From: an uncultured Granulosicoccaceae bacterium
Lineage (GTDB): Bacteria; Pseudomonadota; Gammaproteobacteria; Granulosicoccales; Granulosicoccaceae
Reading direction: 5' to 3'
Length of the DNA stretch: 38,887 nt
Assembly (NCBI GenBank): GCA_937981955.1
Contig: CALJNA010000006.1
Coordinates: 1 to 38,887, forward strand
Part shown: positions 13,601 through 18,964 of the stretch, piece after piece
Numbering within the stretch: the first letter of the stretch is position 1
Layout: each line of letters opens with the position of its first letter
Program-made: the position numbers and the translations under genes
Notes under the pieces: model-generated
The model's database searches: none
Seen by the model: only the letters and a program-made list of their open reading frames with translations
Told to the model about the DNA's origin: nothing

Positions 13601-15712
13601 GTGCCGAGTCTGCCCGATTCCGATGCGGACTCTGTTTATGATTATATCGATCTGGACAGCGACAATGATGGACTCACTGATGCACTCGAAGCCACTGGGC
13701 TGGATGGCAATGGTGATGGTCTGGTTGATGGGTTCACTGATAGCAATCGTAACGGTATGCATGATGCTTTCGAGTCGAATGCTACGCTGCCGCCAGATAC
13801 CGACAACGATAATGTATTTGATCATATCGATACTGATTCAGACCAGGACGGCATACCTGACCTTGTAGAAATCAACGGTGCAGACGAAAACCGTGACGGA
13901 TATGTTGATGGGTTTATAGATCGCAACGGTGACGGTCTGGATGATTCCTTGTTCATTGCGCCATTGGCTGTTACCGATAGTGATGGCGACAGTATTGGTG
14001 ATTATCTCGAAATTGACAGTGACAACGATGGTATTACGGACTTGGCTGAAACTGGCGGTATCGATGTTGACAACGATGGCATTGTAGACACGTTACGTGA
14101 CTCGGATTCAGATGGTATTCCTGATACAGCCGATGTTGATTTTACCGGTGGTGTGGATAACGACCAGGACGGCATTGACGACGCAGTAGACAGCGACTTT
14201 GTTGGAGAGCCTGATCAGGATGGTGATGGCATCGTCGATCGGTTCGATGCTGATGCTAACGGCGATGGCTTTGCCGATAACCCTGGAAATGCGCTGTCAC
14301 TTGGAGCTGCCTTGCCTGATACTGACGGTGATGATGTTCCAAACTTTCAACAAGCTGAAGGTGAAGTGCCCGTAAAGACTGGCATATTCGGCAACGCAAT
14401 TGGCTGCGCGATTACCAGCAATTCGCAGCGGGGACATGATCCTCTGTTTGGTTTGATGCTGTTACTCTCTGTTTTGTGCATGCTGCGAAAAAGCCTGTGC
14501 AAATTGAGTATGACACGCAGTTTTGTGTCTGCACGGGTACGCTTTCGTTATCATGCTCGGGTCGTTAACCTTGTGCCTGGTCTGGTGGTTTGCTTTCTGC
14601 TCACATCGTTAGTCGACGTGCAGGCACAAGAAAAGTCGGAGCAGACATTCAAACGTACAACCTACGTTGGTCTTGGGGCTGGGATGAGCATGCTCAATCC
14701 CGATACCGAGGGAACTCGCTGGGAAGTGTCCGAGAGTGGCAGCACCGGTGTCCAGGCTGCCTTTGGAATCGACTTTTCGAAATGGTTTACCGGTGAATTG
14801 CATTTCAGCGTGCTTGGCGAAGCCGGTCTTCAGGAGAGACAAAATAGTGCCGTAACCGATACTATTTCGTATCAACTCTTTGGTGCCAGTTTACTCACAT
14901 ATTTTTCATCGCAAGATCGTCAGGCTGAGTTCATTGAACGAAAAGGTCTGTCGGCATATTTGCGCACCGGAGCTGGTTTGATGAACAACTCCACCGGTTC
15001 GGTTCTAATGGAACAAAGCAACGCTATGCACTTTTTATTGGGAGTGGGCGCTGAATATGCAATGGATAACGGGCTCGGTGTGCGTGCCGAATTTATCGGC
15101 TTTGATGGAGATGCGCAATATGCTCAGCTGGGCCTGTTGTACCGGTTCGGGAATAAACGCAATCGGGAAGTTGAAGCCAAAGCTCCTGCTCCTGTTCCGA
15201 CAGTGATTGCCACAGAGCCTGTTGTTAAGAAACCTTTGCCTAAGCCCGTTGTCAAGCCGGCACCTAAACCGGTTGTTGTTGGTGATGATGATGGAGACGG
15301 CGTCAACAACAATCTGGACAAGTGTCCGGGCAGCTTGCCGGGCAAACCCATTGGCGTTGACGGATGTGAACTGTTCAATGGTGTTATTGAAGGTGTAAAT
15401 TTCGAAACCGGCTCGGCGCGACTGACAGCAAACGCACAACGAGTTCTTGATAAAGCTGCGGCTGAGTTACGAAAGTTTCCCCAGGTTAAGATACAGATCA
15501 GCGCACATACCGATGATCAAGGCGATGAGAACTATAACTTGAAGCTCTCACGAGAGCGCGTTGTGTCAGTAGCGACGTATCTTGGTTCGAGAGGTGTTGC
15601 AAAGTCCAGGTTGTCTGGTCGAGCGTATGGTGAATCGAGACCGATAGCTAGCAATGCTACCGCAGAGGGTCGTGCACGAAACCGTCGTGTTGAACTCGTG
15701 CAAAGCAAATAA
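2..15712 (+). CDS. Giant Ig-like / thrombospondin type 3 repeat surface protein with OmpA C-terminus (5' end missing)
   Basis: The frame is open from the first bases of the window; the codons before the TTG at 26 continue an Ig-like repeat, so the true start lies upstream. At least 5,236 residues are visible. Order: about 15 complete Ig-like domains plus one partial (2-4609), a very long array of Asp/Gly calcium-binding TSP3-like repeats (4610 to about 14350), a Cys-hydrophobic-basic segment (about 14379-14498), an internal signal peptide (about 14510-14632), a probable beta-barrel (about 14640-15165), a Pro/Lys/Val linker (about 15170-15280), and an OmpA C-terminal domain (about 15376-15705). 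Ig-like and TSP3 repeats are typical of exported adhesins and stalks, and OmpA domains bind peptidoglycan. I infer a cell-surface adhesin or stalk tethered in the outer membrane. It could also be two genes fused by loss of a stop codon near 14500. Very acidic composition. Family calls are confident; function is inferred. Confidence 0.88.
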   Translation, partial: DGQTVSVNLNGKTYTALVTANSWSLTIPAIDMQVLAGTQVITADVENVAGNIALQATQSITHDTTQPVLTVDPVSGDDIINALEDNVDIIVSGTSIDLEDGQSVTVTLNGSTYSATVNSGVWNATVPAADAQALPVTTSLMADATDLAGNAAVTIVKTVEHDVIAPAVVISGAPVATGANSANYVVSGGCTADDQAVIVSIVSASPANQSVLCNASGEWFAAFDVSAIADGSAAIVIDANQSDIAGNTTAAAQVTADKNTTIPSVSIALVAGDDYINAVEDDFAVTITGSTTDIEDGQVVSVGLNGIIYTSPVTSNTWSVSVPSADVAALDFNETISADVSNQAGTPATQATRDIFHDDVAPPAPSVVSVLTNSGTPVITGTATVAAGDTLTAVVNGQTYTAGDGNLVVNSDGTWELTIPAGNSMVEGVYDVTVSVEDVAGNSISEATSSELEIDTTAPPTSTVAPDLIAADDSGVSDSDDVTNVLAATFVVPAGTGSSGDTVLVYADGIEIGNGVVVADGSFSVATVLPGEGDHDITYTFTDNAGNENLPSPVLDVTVDSVINAPVIDTPIESDNLISALEDDDVLVTGTAEPGSVVLVSFDDGVNTPVTVSVTTDLAGDWTLDGNEADLSALADGPITVDATATDTAGNTASAIQEQVEHDATPTAIPVVTPLVTNSPVPVLNGDAVVSVTDTLTVEVNGVSYTAGAGQLVVNGDDTWTLSIPSQDALADGVYSVTASITDAAGNVSVDTGTDELEIDTVAPAVPSVISQITNSTTPIVSGSVTLTGGELLTVTIDGTIYTVADDLVVPGDGTWSVSVPAAAALSDASYEVAALVTDGAGNTSLDLTTAELIVDTQLPVTPTVVSLVSNSANPVLTGTASLQSGESFSVIVNGISYTAGEGFLILDNDGTWQLSIPVIDALADGTYEVLASVSDLAGNNSVDVSALELVVDTTAPVVPTVIAQSTATGTPVISGTAVLSAGEILTVNVAGVDYPDSGADLTVNGDGTWSLTIPAANTLDQTSYDVIATVTDAAGNVSVDTTNAELLVDFSAPSTPEVNAQTTNNVTPTLTGKATVGAGETLTVTLDGVVYTVGADLSLIGENWSLVVPATNQLTDGTYSVNATVTDSAGNSSSDSTASELVIDTVAPSITLLTIAGDNIVNATEDDAVVIVSGTTTGVEDNEIVTVQIAGITYQATVTSNAWSVSMPAADAQALPASTTVLADVNDNAGNAATTASQNLQHDTEAPVVTINSIPLISAANAASYNVGGTCTVGAGDVSVSTNAGTPAVQSVSCLPDGSWSATIDTSGVTDGSSVVTINAVQTDASGNVASPANASTDKDTELPTIAITDAGDNADTFYNITEAMSVQIVGTTTGVDDLSTVIVTFDDGVTQLTTSATVSGNAWSAAATDLSSLADGSLIVSAEVSDAVGNAAVPAVENVTLDTIAPLIVANNYGPGIDNTPTLTGTTDLPDANIVMVEDSTGTSICSAVVNGGSWSCESLVNLSEGTTALVAKATDSAGNLTESNFDAIVDTALDTDADGIDDLTEGTGDTDGDSIPDYLDTDSDNDGINDDVETATDSDGDGIPNYLDLDSDNDTITDQLEQSADSDNDSVLDFLDLDSDNDGVTDLVESGADELLDSDGDGRVDGTVGANGLLDAIETALESGTADYTGDGNADTPVDTDADGVEDFLDLDSDNDGVADVVEAGGDQGSVTGLLASVIDTNADGLHDVLTSVPLANPDTDSDGVADRLSLDSDADGIFDLVEAGGVDSDGNGLTDNVLDADQNGLHDARQNVPLPDTDTDQDALPDRIDVDSDGDGIDDIVESNNGDLSIDTDADGIPNYLDLDSDADGLSDLNEGVADIDNDSIPDYIDNNAFSDTDGDGILDSVEGLVDTDGDGLPNLDDTDSDGDGIDDSIEGNVDSDLDGVPDYLDTDSDNDGIPDSVEGDYDTDGDSLGDYIDTDTDGDGIPDNIEAGDDPLNPVDSDQDGDADFFDTDSDNDNVDDSIEAAGDFDGDGIPNYLDLDSDGDGIEDSAELDSDPDGDGILSLFDQDSDGDGVLDVVEGPLDLDEDGVINSLDLDSDGDGIDDSLEGTVDTDGDGQPNFLDTDSDNDGVSDLLETVADTDGDSVPNYLDTDSDGDGLADSLEAGAVPDQPIDSDLDGTPNFLSLDSDGDGIADSNEGVIDADNDGLPNYIDTDSDADGIPDLVEGVIDSDGDGTSNYLDLDSDADGVNDVVEAGLVPANPQDTDNDSVPDYLDADSDNDGISDLIEGNIDSDGDGIPNLNDTDSNGDGLPDIVAGPADSDGDGVPDYLDADIDGDAISNSSEGAVDTDGDGVPNYLDIDSDGDGIHDSLELGGDADGDLDPNYVDSDSDGDGLTDQYEAGGNPLMPADNDGDGTPDFLDTDSDGDGIPDAIETGIDTDGDMTPDFLDTDADNDGIPDSVEGALDSDADGIANYTDTDSDGDGIGDELEGATDADNDLVPNYLDLDADADQILDATEGSVDTDGDGITDFLDSDSDGDGIPDIMESNNDADGDGLGNYIDLDSDGDGATDNSEAGANPSAPIDTDADNTPDFLDLDSDGDAILDIDEGVVDSDGDGAPDARDEDSNNDGIPDAITGFTDFDLDGIPNFLDDDIDGDGIPNTAEGLVDTDGDGVFNYFDDDSDGDGIPDAFEGDIDVDGDGLPNFIDTDSDADGLNDNVEGVIDSDSDLIPDYIDFDSDNDLIPDIVEQGVDSDSDGIPDHLDTDSDNDGIFDLYEGSEDVDADGVPNYQDSESDGDGISDTNEAGAPGAGSAVPPLDSDLDGVYDFLDPDSDGDLISDLVESENDADGDGIPNYLDTDSDGDGIADALESDDDTDGDSVPDFLDLDADGDSIPDQQEGINDSDGDGVYNFVDVDADGDLIPDSVETNIDTDSDGIPNYLDPDSDSDGVADAVEAGSDPTNPMDTDNDTLPDYIDVDSDNDGVSDFDEGVDDLDGDGTPNLQDPDDNNDGIPDVLIGDGDTDSDGVPDSVDNDIDGDGISNADEGLADNDGDGIANYLDDDSDGDGIADAVEGSSDQDGDGVPNHLDTDSDGDGISDLLETTLDSDGDGQANFLDLDSDGDGLLDIVEGDSDADFDTQPNYLDQDSDGDTIPDSVELSNDADDDAIPNFLDMDSDNDTINDVVEAGADPSNPVDTDSDGAADYLDTDSDNDGIDDSNEGITDSDGDGIPNAIDLDSNNDGIPDADVSAGDLDSDGIPDFLDADIDGDGIANALDGLDDPDADGVPNFMDTDSDGDTIPDSDELSVDSDGDGTPNFLDLDSDNDSISDINENQFDTDGDGVPNYIDTDSDNDAIPDAVEQEFDTSEDGVPDYVNTDSDDDGIPDAVEGVFDYDGDGLANYMDSDSDGDGINDGVEGSVDSDYDGVDNYLDDDSDGDGISDADETGADTDNDGLQNFVDLDSDADGIPDNVELAIDSDSDGLGDFIDTDSDNDLISDLIETADDADGDGIPNYLDTDSDADTVSDTIEGTADSDADGIPNFLDTDADGDGIEDVVEGSLDTDGDGVADSQDTDSDGDGINDAVEAGSDPANPLDSDGDGVPDFQDTDSDNDGIADGSEGVVDNDGDGIPNHLDPDSNNDGIPDAVVGDGDIDGDGVADFLDADIDGDGIPNSVEGINDSDGDGIADFLDTDSDGDGITDAIEGSGDTDADGMADYLDTDSDNDQIADSLETDIDTDGDGTPDYLDTDSDGDGISDAEEGSTDSDGDGLPNAIDTDSDGDSIPDAVEGVTDTDADGAPDYLDLDSDGDGVGDSVEAGADPTNPAESDNDAIPDYLDTDSDNDGLPDGAGTDLDADGDGIIDELDQDDNNDGILDTELGNGDTDGDGIPDVIDSDVDGDGIPNIEENASDTDGDGVPDYLDTDSDNDGIPDAVESTGDSDGDGLPDFQDTDSDGDGIHDSVELGADPLNPTDTDGDGIPDFSDQDSDGDGIIDAVEGTGDTDNDGVPDYLDTDADGDGIPDSVEQNIDSDGDGASDYVDVDSDGDGITDSTEAGTDATVPTDSDLDGVADYLDTDSDNDGTADADGVITDSDGDGIDDAIDSDANNDGIEDALVSDANDLDNDGIPDSIDGDVDGDGISNASEGTVDSDGDGISDFMDTDSDGDGISDAVEGTSDSDGDGIADYIDTDADGDGIDDRDESALDSDADGIPNYLDLDVDGDGIIDAIESDIDTDGDGTPDYNDTDSDGDGISDSDEGALDSDNDGIANFLDIDSDNDGISDQVEGGVDSDGDGVVDALDVDADSDGIGDDAESTIDTDGDSIPDYLDTDSDNDNVPDVDEGAEDSDGDGTPDYIDNSVGEDSDNDGIPDNIEGSADVDGDGIPNYLDIDSDGDGILDSIETSDDTDGDGLPNYIDTDSDQDGVPDINEGAGDVDGDGIPNYIDLTTSVMEPGNGNSNGPGSPGVPPTNLTDTDGDGVIDALDGDDDNDGIPDTLEQGLDSDGDGIANSVDLDSDNDGITDHQELTGLDSNSDGMIDGFVDQNADGIHDAYANNVPSLPDSDADSVYDYIDLDSDNDGLTDALEATGLDGNGDGLVDGFTDSNRNGMHDAFESNATLPPDTDNDNVFDHIDTDSDQDGIPDLVEINGADENRDGYVDGFIDRNGDGLDDSLFIAPLAVTDSDGDSIGDYLEIDSDNDGITDLAETGGIDVDNDGIVDTLRDSDSDGIPDTADVDFTGGVDNDQDGIDDAVDSDFVGEPDQDGDGIVDRFDADANGDGFADNPGNALSLGAALPDTDGDDVPNFQQAEGEVPVKTGIFGNAIGCAITSNSQRGHDPLFGLMLLLSVLCMLRKSLCKLSMTRSFVSARVRFRYHARVVNLVPGLVVCFLLTSLVDVQAQEKSEQTFKRTTYVGLGAGMSMLNPDTEGTRWEVSESGSTGVQAAFGIDFSKWFTGELHFSVLGEAGLQERQNSAVTDTISYQLFGASLLTYFSSQDRQAEFIERKGLSAYLRTGAGLMNNSTGSVLMEQSNAMHFLLGVGAEYAMDNGLGVRAEFIGFDGDAQYAQLGLLYRFGNKRNREVEAKAPAPVPTVIATEPVVKKPLPKPVVKPAPKPVVVGDDDGDGVNNNLDKCPGSLPGKPIGVDGCELFNGVIEGVNFETGSARLTANAQRVLDKAAAELRKFPQVKIQISAHTDDQGDENYNLKLSRERVVSVATYLGSRGVAKSRLSGRAYGESRPIASNATAEGRARNRRVELVQSK
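4610..14350 (+). repeat. Thrombospondin type 3-like calcium-binding repeat array, about 9.7 kb
   Basis: A continuous array of roughly 28-29-residue units, each with two DxDxDGxxD calcium-binding loops, in the form DTDGDGIPNYLD followed by DTDSDGDGIPDxxEG. I estimate about 110 units. Copies keep the Asp/Gly pattern but differ at wobble positions (GAT/GAC, GGC/GGT/GGA/GGG), so they are not recent identical duplicates. Both ends use longer units with IHD/LHD/MHD motifs (about 4900-5420 and 13500-14000). A Gly/Pro/Asn-rich break (EPGNGNSNGPGSPGVPP) sits near 13290-13340. TSP3 repeats are known to wrap around Ca2+ ions and stiffen; here they would form a long calcium-dependent stalk. Confidence 0.92.
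6716..12300 (+). repeat. Higher-order repeat inside the TSP3 array (seven copies)
   Basis: A composite module recurs seven times: an EAGxDPxNP insertion unit, two or three ordinary units, a unit in which DSDGDG becomes (S/D/A)NNDGIPDA or close variants, then a DxDIDGDGI unit. The marker codon at the S/D/A position lies at 6872, 7832, 8972, 9662, 10856, 11546 and 12254, giving spacings of 960, 1140, 690, 1194, 690 and 708 bp. Three of the six spacings are about 230-236 residues, roughly eight basic units. This suggests growth by duplication of multi-unit blocks. Confidence 0.75.
14379..14498 (+). other. Internal tripartite segment resembling a C-terminal sorting signal
   Basis: Directly after the repeat array the protein reads GNAIGCAI, then GHDPLFGLMLLLSVLCMLRK: a Gly-Cys motif (Cys codon at 14405), a DP turn, a hydrophobic helix of about 14 residues and a basic end. 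This resembles the MYXO-CTERM/JDVT-CTERM-type tripartite tails normally found at the extreme C-terminus of exported proteins and removed by dedicated intramembrane proteases. Here it is about 400 residues from the end of the frame. Similarity judged by eye; no protease of this kind is in the window. Confidence 0.55.
14510..15712 (+). other. OmpA-family module with its own signal peptide, in frame with the giant repeat protein
   Basis: An in-frame ATG at 14510 starts a basic stretch, then hydrophobic LVPGLVVCFLLTSLVDVQAQ with a likely cleavage after VQA or AQ. The next 175 residues have the alternating pattern and YVGLGAG start of OmpA-type barrels. A Pro/Lys/Val linker, a short calcium-binding and CPGS/GC segment, and an OmpA domain follow, with ISAHTDDQGDENYNLKLS and GRARNRRVEL containing the conserved Asp and Arg that contact diaminopimelate in this family. 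The 400-residue length fits a stand-alone OmpA protein. No clear ribosome binding site precedes 14510, so independent translation is uncertain. Confidence 0.7.
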
Positions 15713-15747
15713 CTCGGCAGAATTTAATACGCGATACATCTGATAAA

Positions 15748-15780
15748 GGGCGACATGCTGTACTTTTTAGCATGTCGCCC
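15748..15780. terminator. Stem-loop between convergent genes
   Basis: A perfect 12-bp inverted repeat (GGGCGACATGCT / AGCATGTCGCCC) with a 9-base loop lies between the stop of the giant gene (15712) and the stop of suhB (15791). On the minus strand it is followed by TTTAT, so it fits a terminator for suhB best; it may serve both strands. Confidence 0.7.
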
Positions 15781-15790
15781 CGCAGAAAAG

Positions 15791-16636
15791 TTATTTGGCA
15801 GCCAGTTTGTTTCGCGATGCAATCAGAGGCTTCATGACTTGCAACATCTCATGATGCACCTTTGGTGTACCGGCGAGTACTTCCCCACCATCCATCCAGT
15901 TATCACCACCAGAAAAGTCATTTAATAATCCGCCTGCCTCACGAACAATAAGCGCTCCCGCTGCAACATCCCAGGCGTTCAAACCAACCAACCACACTCC
16001 GTCGAGGCGTCCTGCAGCGACTGCTGCAAGGTCAAGCGCTGCCGATCCGGCCCGCCTGATGCCTCCGGATTTTTCGGTGTAATGCCTAAGCGTTCGTTGA
16101 TAAAAGTCGAGATCTTGCCCTGTACGATAAGGGAAGCCGGTACCCAGTAATGCTTTTTCGAGCCGGTTGGTTTTACTTACCCGTAATCTTTTACTGTTGA
16201 GCCAGGCGCCATCGCCGCGACTGGCGGTGAATAACTCCTGACTAACCGGGTTGTAGACCACCGCCTGGTCGATGCGCTTTTTATGCAACAGCGCGATGGA
16301 TACACTGAAATACGGGTAGCCATGCAAAAAATTCGTGGTGCCATCTAATGGGTCAACAATCCACTGATATTCAGCATCAGCCGCTCCGACTAAACCAGAC
16401 TCTTCGCCAAGCACGCTGTGAGCCGGGTAGGCCTTTAGTAGAACGTTGATGATTTCAGTTTCGGCCGCCTTGTCGACTTCGCTGACGAAATCGTTTCGTC
16501 CTTTTTGATCAATTTGCAGCGTGTCCACTCTGTCCATGCTGCGAGTAATGACATTGCCGGCAGCGCGAGCTGCGCGAATACCAATGTTCAGCATTGGGTG
16601 CATGAGCTGTTCGTCGTCGTTGGAAGGGGTCGTCAT
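15791..16636 (-). CDS. suhB: Inositol-1-monophosphatase family protein SuhB
   Basis: A Mg2+-dependent phosphatase of the inositol monophosphatase family. In E. coli SuhB also acts in ribosomal RNA antitermination complexes. Metal-binding motifs are visible: GEESG, the signature WIVDPLDGTTNFLHGYPYFS, and WDVAAGALIVREAGG near the C-terminus. Length is 281 residues against 267 in E. coli. The E. coli protein begins MHPMLNI; here the same motif is at residue 12 (codon ending at 16603), so the true start may be 16603. Neither start has a clear ribosome binding site. It is divergent from trmJ with 56 bp between, a common neighbourhood in gammaproteobacteria. Confidence 0.93.
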   Translation of the reverse strand: MTTPSNDDEQLMHPMLNIGIRAARAAGNVITRSMDRVDTLQIDQKGRNDFVSEVDKAAETEIINVLLKAYPAHSVLGEESGLVGAADAEYQWIVDPLDGTTNFLHGYPYFSVSIALLHKKRIDQAVVYNPVSQELFTASRGDGAWLNSKRLRVSKTNRLEKALLGTGFPYRTGQDLDFYQRTLRHYTEKSGGIRRAGSAALDLAAVAAGRLDGVWLVGLNAWDVAAGALIVREAGGLLNDFSGGDNWMDGGEVLAGTPKVHHEMLQVMKPLIASRNKLAAK

Positions 16637-16692
16637 TGTAATGCGAATTCGAAATTGCCGCCTGATTCGATCGCATTGGTTAAAATCAATTC

Positions 16693-17439
16693 ATGAATAT
16701 GCGACTGGTTTTTGTTTTGGTGGGCACGACTCACTCGGGAAATATTGGCGCCGCTGCGCGGGCGATCAAAAATATGGGTTTTAGCGAAATGCGCCTTGTG
16801 GATTGCTGTTCGCATTTAACCAAAGATGCGTTGGCCAGAGCATCAGGCGCTGACGGGGTTTTAACCGAGGCAAAGCGCTTCGACACCCTCGATGCGGCGG
16901 TTGCTGATTGTCAAAGTGTCATTGGGACCAGTGCCAGAGACCGGCATCTGGCTGTGCCTGTAATGGCATGTCGGGATGTAGCGTTGGAAATAGCGACAGA
17001 TGCGAACAGCTCAACATCGACAACATGTGTGGCGTTGGTTTTTGGTCGAGAGCGTTCAGGTTTAAGCAACGAAGAGATGGATCGTTGCACCCGGCTACTG
17101 CGTATCCCATGTAATCCTGAATTCAGTTCACTTAATCTGGGTGCGGCAGTGCAGGTCGTGGCCTATGAATGTGCGCAGGCCTTGCAATCGGTCTCACTGA
17201 ACCCATCATCTGAAAGAGAAGCCATAGCGAGTGGGGAGGCAATGCTGCATTTCTATGACCATTTGCAGCGCATCATGCTGGCGACCGGGTTTCTCGACCC
17301 GGATAACCCCAAACACCTCATGCGCCGGATAAAACGGTATTTCGAGCGGAACCGGCCATATGAGTCGGAAATGAACATATTACGCGGCATTTTGTCTGCT
17401 ACGGAGAAGCCTTTCCCGCCAAAAAAAGACGGAGGCTAA
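16693..17439 (+). CDS. trmJ: tRNA (cytidine/uridine-32-2'-O)-methyltransferase TrmJ
   Basis: A SPOUT-class methyltransferase that uses S-adenosylmethionine to 2'-O-methylate position 32 of the tRNA anticodon loop. The 248 residues match the family length (E. coli 246). SPOUT motifs: GNIGAAARAIKNMGF near the N-terminus, FGRERSGLSNEEMDRC, and IPCNPEFSSLNLGAAVQ, which forms the knotted cofactor site. The start is ATG at 16693; a second in-frame ATG lies at 16699. It precedes cysE and the isc genes in the same orientation, as in many gammaproteobacteria (in E. coli trmJ lies next to iscR and suhB). Confidence 0.94.
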   Translation: MNMRLVFVLVGTTHSGNIGAAARAIKNMGFSEMRLVDCCSHLTKDALARASGADGVLTEAKRFDTLDAAVADCQSVIGTSARDRHLAVPVMACRDVALEIATDANSSTSTTCVALVFGRERSGLSNEEMDRCTRLLRIPCNPEFSSLNLGAAVQVVAYECAQALQSVSLNPSSEREAIASGEAMLHFYDHLQRIMLATGFLDPDNPKHLMRRIKRYFERNRPYESEMNILRGILSATEKPFPPKKDGG

Positions 17440-17512
17440 CCCGATCGCTTGCTAAATCCGTATAATAACCAACCAAACTGATCGGATTTACAATCCGGCC
17501 CGAGGATGAGCC

Positions 17513-18244
17513 ATGTGGCAACTCATTAAAGAAGACGTGACATGCGTATTCGAGCGCGACCCAGCCGCGCGCAATATATTCGATGTACTCACCTGTTACT
17601 CGGGAGTGCATGCGATTCTGTTCCACCGCTTGAATCACTGGCTTTGGTCGCATCGCTTAAGATGGCCGGCGCGTTTCCTCGGTAACATTGCCCGATGGCT
17701 CACCGGAATTGAAATTCATCCGGGTGCGAAGATTGGCAGACGGTTCTTCGTTGACCATGGTACTGGAGTGGTAATCGGTGAAACGGCTGAAATCGGCGAC
17801 GATGTCACGCTTTACCAAGGGGTAACGTTGGGTGGACGCACATTAAATGAAGGCAAACGTCACCCGACGCTTGGCGATAACGTGGTGGTTGGAGCAGGGG
17901 CCAAAATTCTTGGGCCGTTTCTGGTAGATGAAGGCGCTCGAATCGGGTCGAATGCGGTCGTGCTTGAAGCCGTTCCCGCTGGGGCGACCGTTGTCGGTGT
18001 ACCTGGCTACGTAGTGAGGTGCCGGGATGCTGATGCGAACTGCCTCGAAATGGTCAGGAACGAACCGGTCGAATCGAAAAAACCGATTTTCGACGCCTAC
18101 GCGGTGTCATCAGGCGACGAGGACGATTCCCTGTCAGATATCTCGCTAAGCGATCTCCAGGAACAGATCGAAGCACTACGGGCGGAAATTGACGAACTCA
18201 AGGCTGCAAACGAGCCGGTGTCGAAGCGTTTGGGTACCCAATAA
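17513..18244 (+). CDS. cysE: Serine O-acetyltransferase CysE
   Basis: Transfers acetyl from acetyl-CoA to L-serine, giving O-acetylserine, the precursor of cysteine. The left-handed beta-helix made of hexapeptide repeats is clear: [40 protein letters not shown] and so on, with the DHG catalytic region. The 243-residue protein lacks the long N-terminal domain of E. coli CysE and resembles the shorter type often linked to iscR. The C-terminal tail has a short predicted coiled coil ([19 protein letters not shown]). Ribosome binding site GAGG lies 7 bases before the ATG. It sits directly upstream of the isc genes, so cysteine supply is next to the cysteine-consuming IscS. A TATAAT at 17461-17466 may be a -10 box, but no good -35 was found. 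Confidence 0.93.
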   Translation: MWQLIKEDVTCVFERDPAARNIFDVLTCYSGVHAILFHRLNHWLWSHRLRWPARFLGNIARWLTGIEIHPGAKIGRRFFVDHGTGVVIGETAEIGDDVTLYQGVTLGGRTLNEGKRHPTLGDNVVVGAGAKILGPFLVDEGARIGSNAVVLEAVPAGATVVGVPGYVVRCRDADANCLEMVRNEPVESKKPIFDAYAVSSGDEDDSLSDISLSDLQEQIEALRAEIDELKAANEPVSKRLGTQ

Positions 18245-18266
18245 TGGGCGAAAACGCGGCTGATTA

Positions 18267-18299
18267 ATACTTGACTAAATTAGTCGGAAAATGCAGAAT
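18267..18299 (+). promoter_or_regulatory. iscR promoter with overlapping IscR (type 1) binding site
   Basis: The sequence ATACTTGACTAAATTAGTCG (18267-18286) followed by GAAAA fits the known IscR type 1 consensus ATASYYGACTRWWWYAGTCR at nearly all positions. The TTGACT at 18271-18276 serves as the -35 box, and CAGAAT at 18294-18299 is the -10 candidate with a 17-base spacer. In E. coli, holo-IscR represses its own operon through sites of this kind, so the same Fe-S feedback is expected here. Confidence 0.85.
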
Positions 18300-18331
18300 A
18301 TGGGCTATGAGAGACTAGGCTTGGATTTCTG

Positions 18332-18820
18332 ATGAAACTGACCACTAAAGGGCGCTACGCCGTTACAGCCATGCTCGATCTGGCTCTGCATGCGCAGACG
18401 GGTCCAGTATCGCTTGCTGAAATTTCTACACGTCAGGAAATTTCACTGTCCTACCTGGAACAGTTATTTTCGCGACTTCGCAAGCAGGGATTGGTTGCCA
18501 GCACGCGTGGACCCGGTGGCGGCTACCGAGTGGCGAGAGGGCTGGATAAAGTGGCCATTTCAGAGATCATCAAAGCGGTTAACGAGTCGGTTGACGCAAC
18601 GCAGTGCGCCGGCAAGGAAAACTGCCACAGTCACGGTCGCTGCCTAACACACGATTTGTGGGAAGGGCTCAGTGAGCAGATAGAGGAATTCCTCAGTGGA
18701 GTGTCCTTGCAAGATCTAATTGACAACCAGAGCGTAAAAACAGTGTCGATGAGACAAGATCAGATGCGCGACCAGCGGCTTGTTCTGCACGATCGCGCCA
18801 ACTTCGCGGAAGCTCAATAG
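18332..18820 (+). CDS. iscR: Fe-S cluster-sensing transcriptional regulator IscR
   Basis: An Rrf2-family regulator that binds a [2Fe-2S] cluster and represses the isc operon when clusters are plentiful. The 162-residue length equals E. coli IscR. The winged helix-turn-helix occupies residues 1-80, with [20 protein letters not shown] and [13 protein letters not shown]. Cluster ligands Cys92, Cys98, Cys104 and His107 are all present at the E. coli positions. It is the first gene of the isc cluster, 88 bp after cysE, behind a matching IscR box. Confidence 0.97.
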   Translation: MKLTTKGRYAVTAMLDLALHAQTGPVSLAEISTRQEISLSYLEQLFSRLRKQGLVASTRGPGGGYRVARGLDKVAISEIIKAVNESVDATQCAGKENCHSHGRCLTHDLWEGLSEQIEEFLSGVSLQDLIDNQSVKTVSMRQDQMRDQRLVLHDRANFAEAQ

Positions 18821-18919
18821 CAAAAGGCTCAACAGAAAGGCACAAGAGAAAAGTACAGTAGCGCAAGAGTATGGGAAGCGTCACAATAAACAGCTTCTTA
18901 ATACCATTGCGAAAACCGT

Positions 18920-18964
18920 GGTTCTGAAGAAGGAGGTTCTGAAGAAGGCGGTTCTGAAGACAAG
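18920..18964 (+). repeat. Three tandem 15-bp repeats between iscR and iscS
   Basis: GGTTCTGAAGAAGGA, GGTTCTGAAGAAGGC and GGTTCTGAAGACAAG follow one another without a gap in the 224-bp iscR-iscS spacer. In E. coli this spacer is the target of post-transcriptional control of iscSUA by the RyhB RNA; whether the repeats matter for that is unknown. Confidence 0.8.

Noticed and set aside
4610-14350. Regular repeats that might suggest a CRISPR array or DNA satellite
   Set aside because: The periodicity is of codons in one open frame with varied wobble bases; there are no identical repeats with unique spacers and no cas genes.
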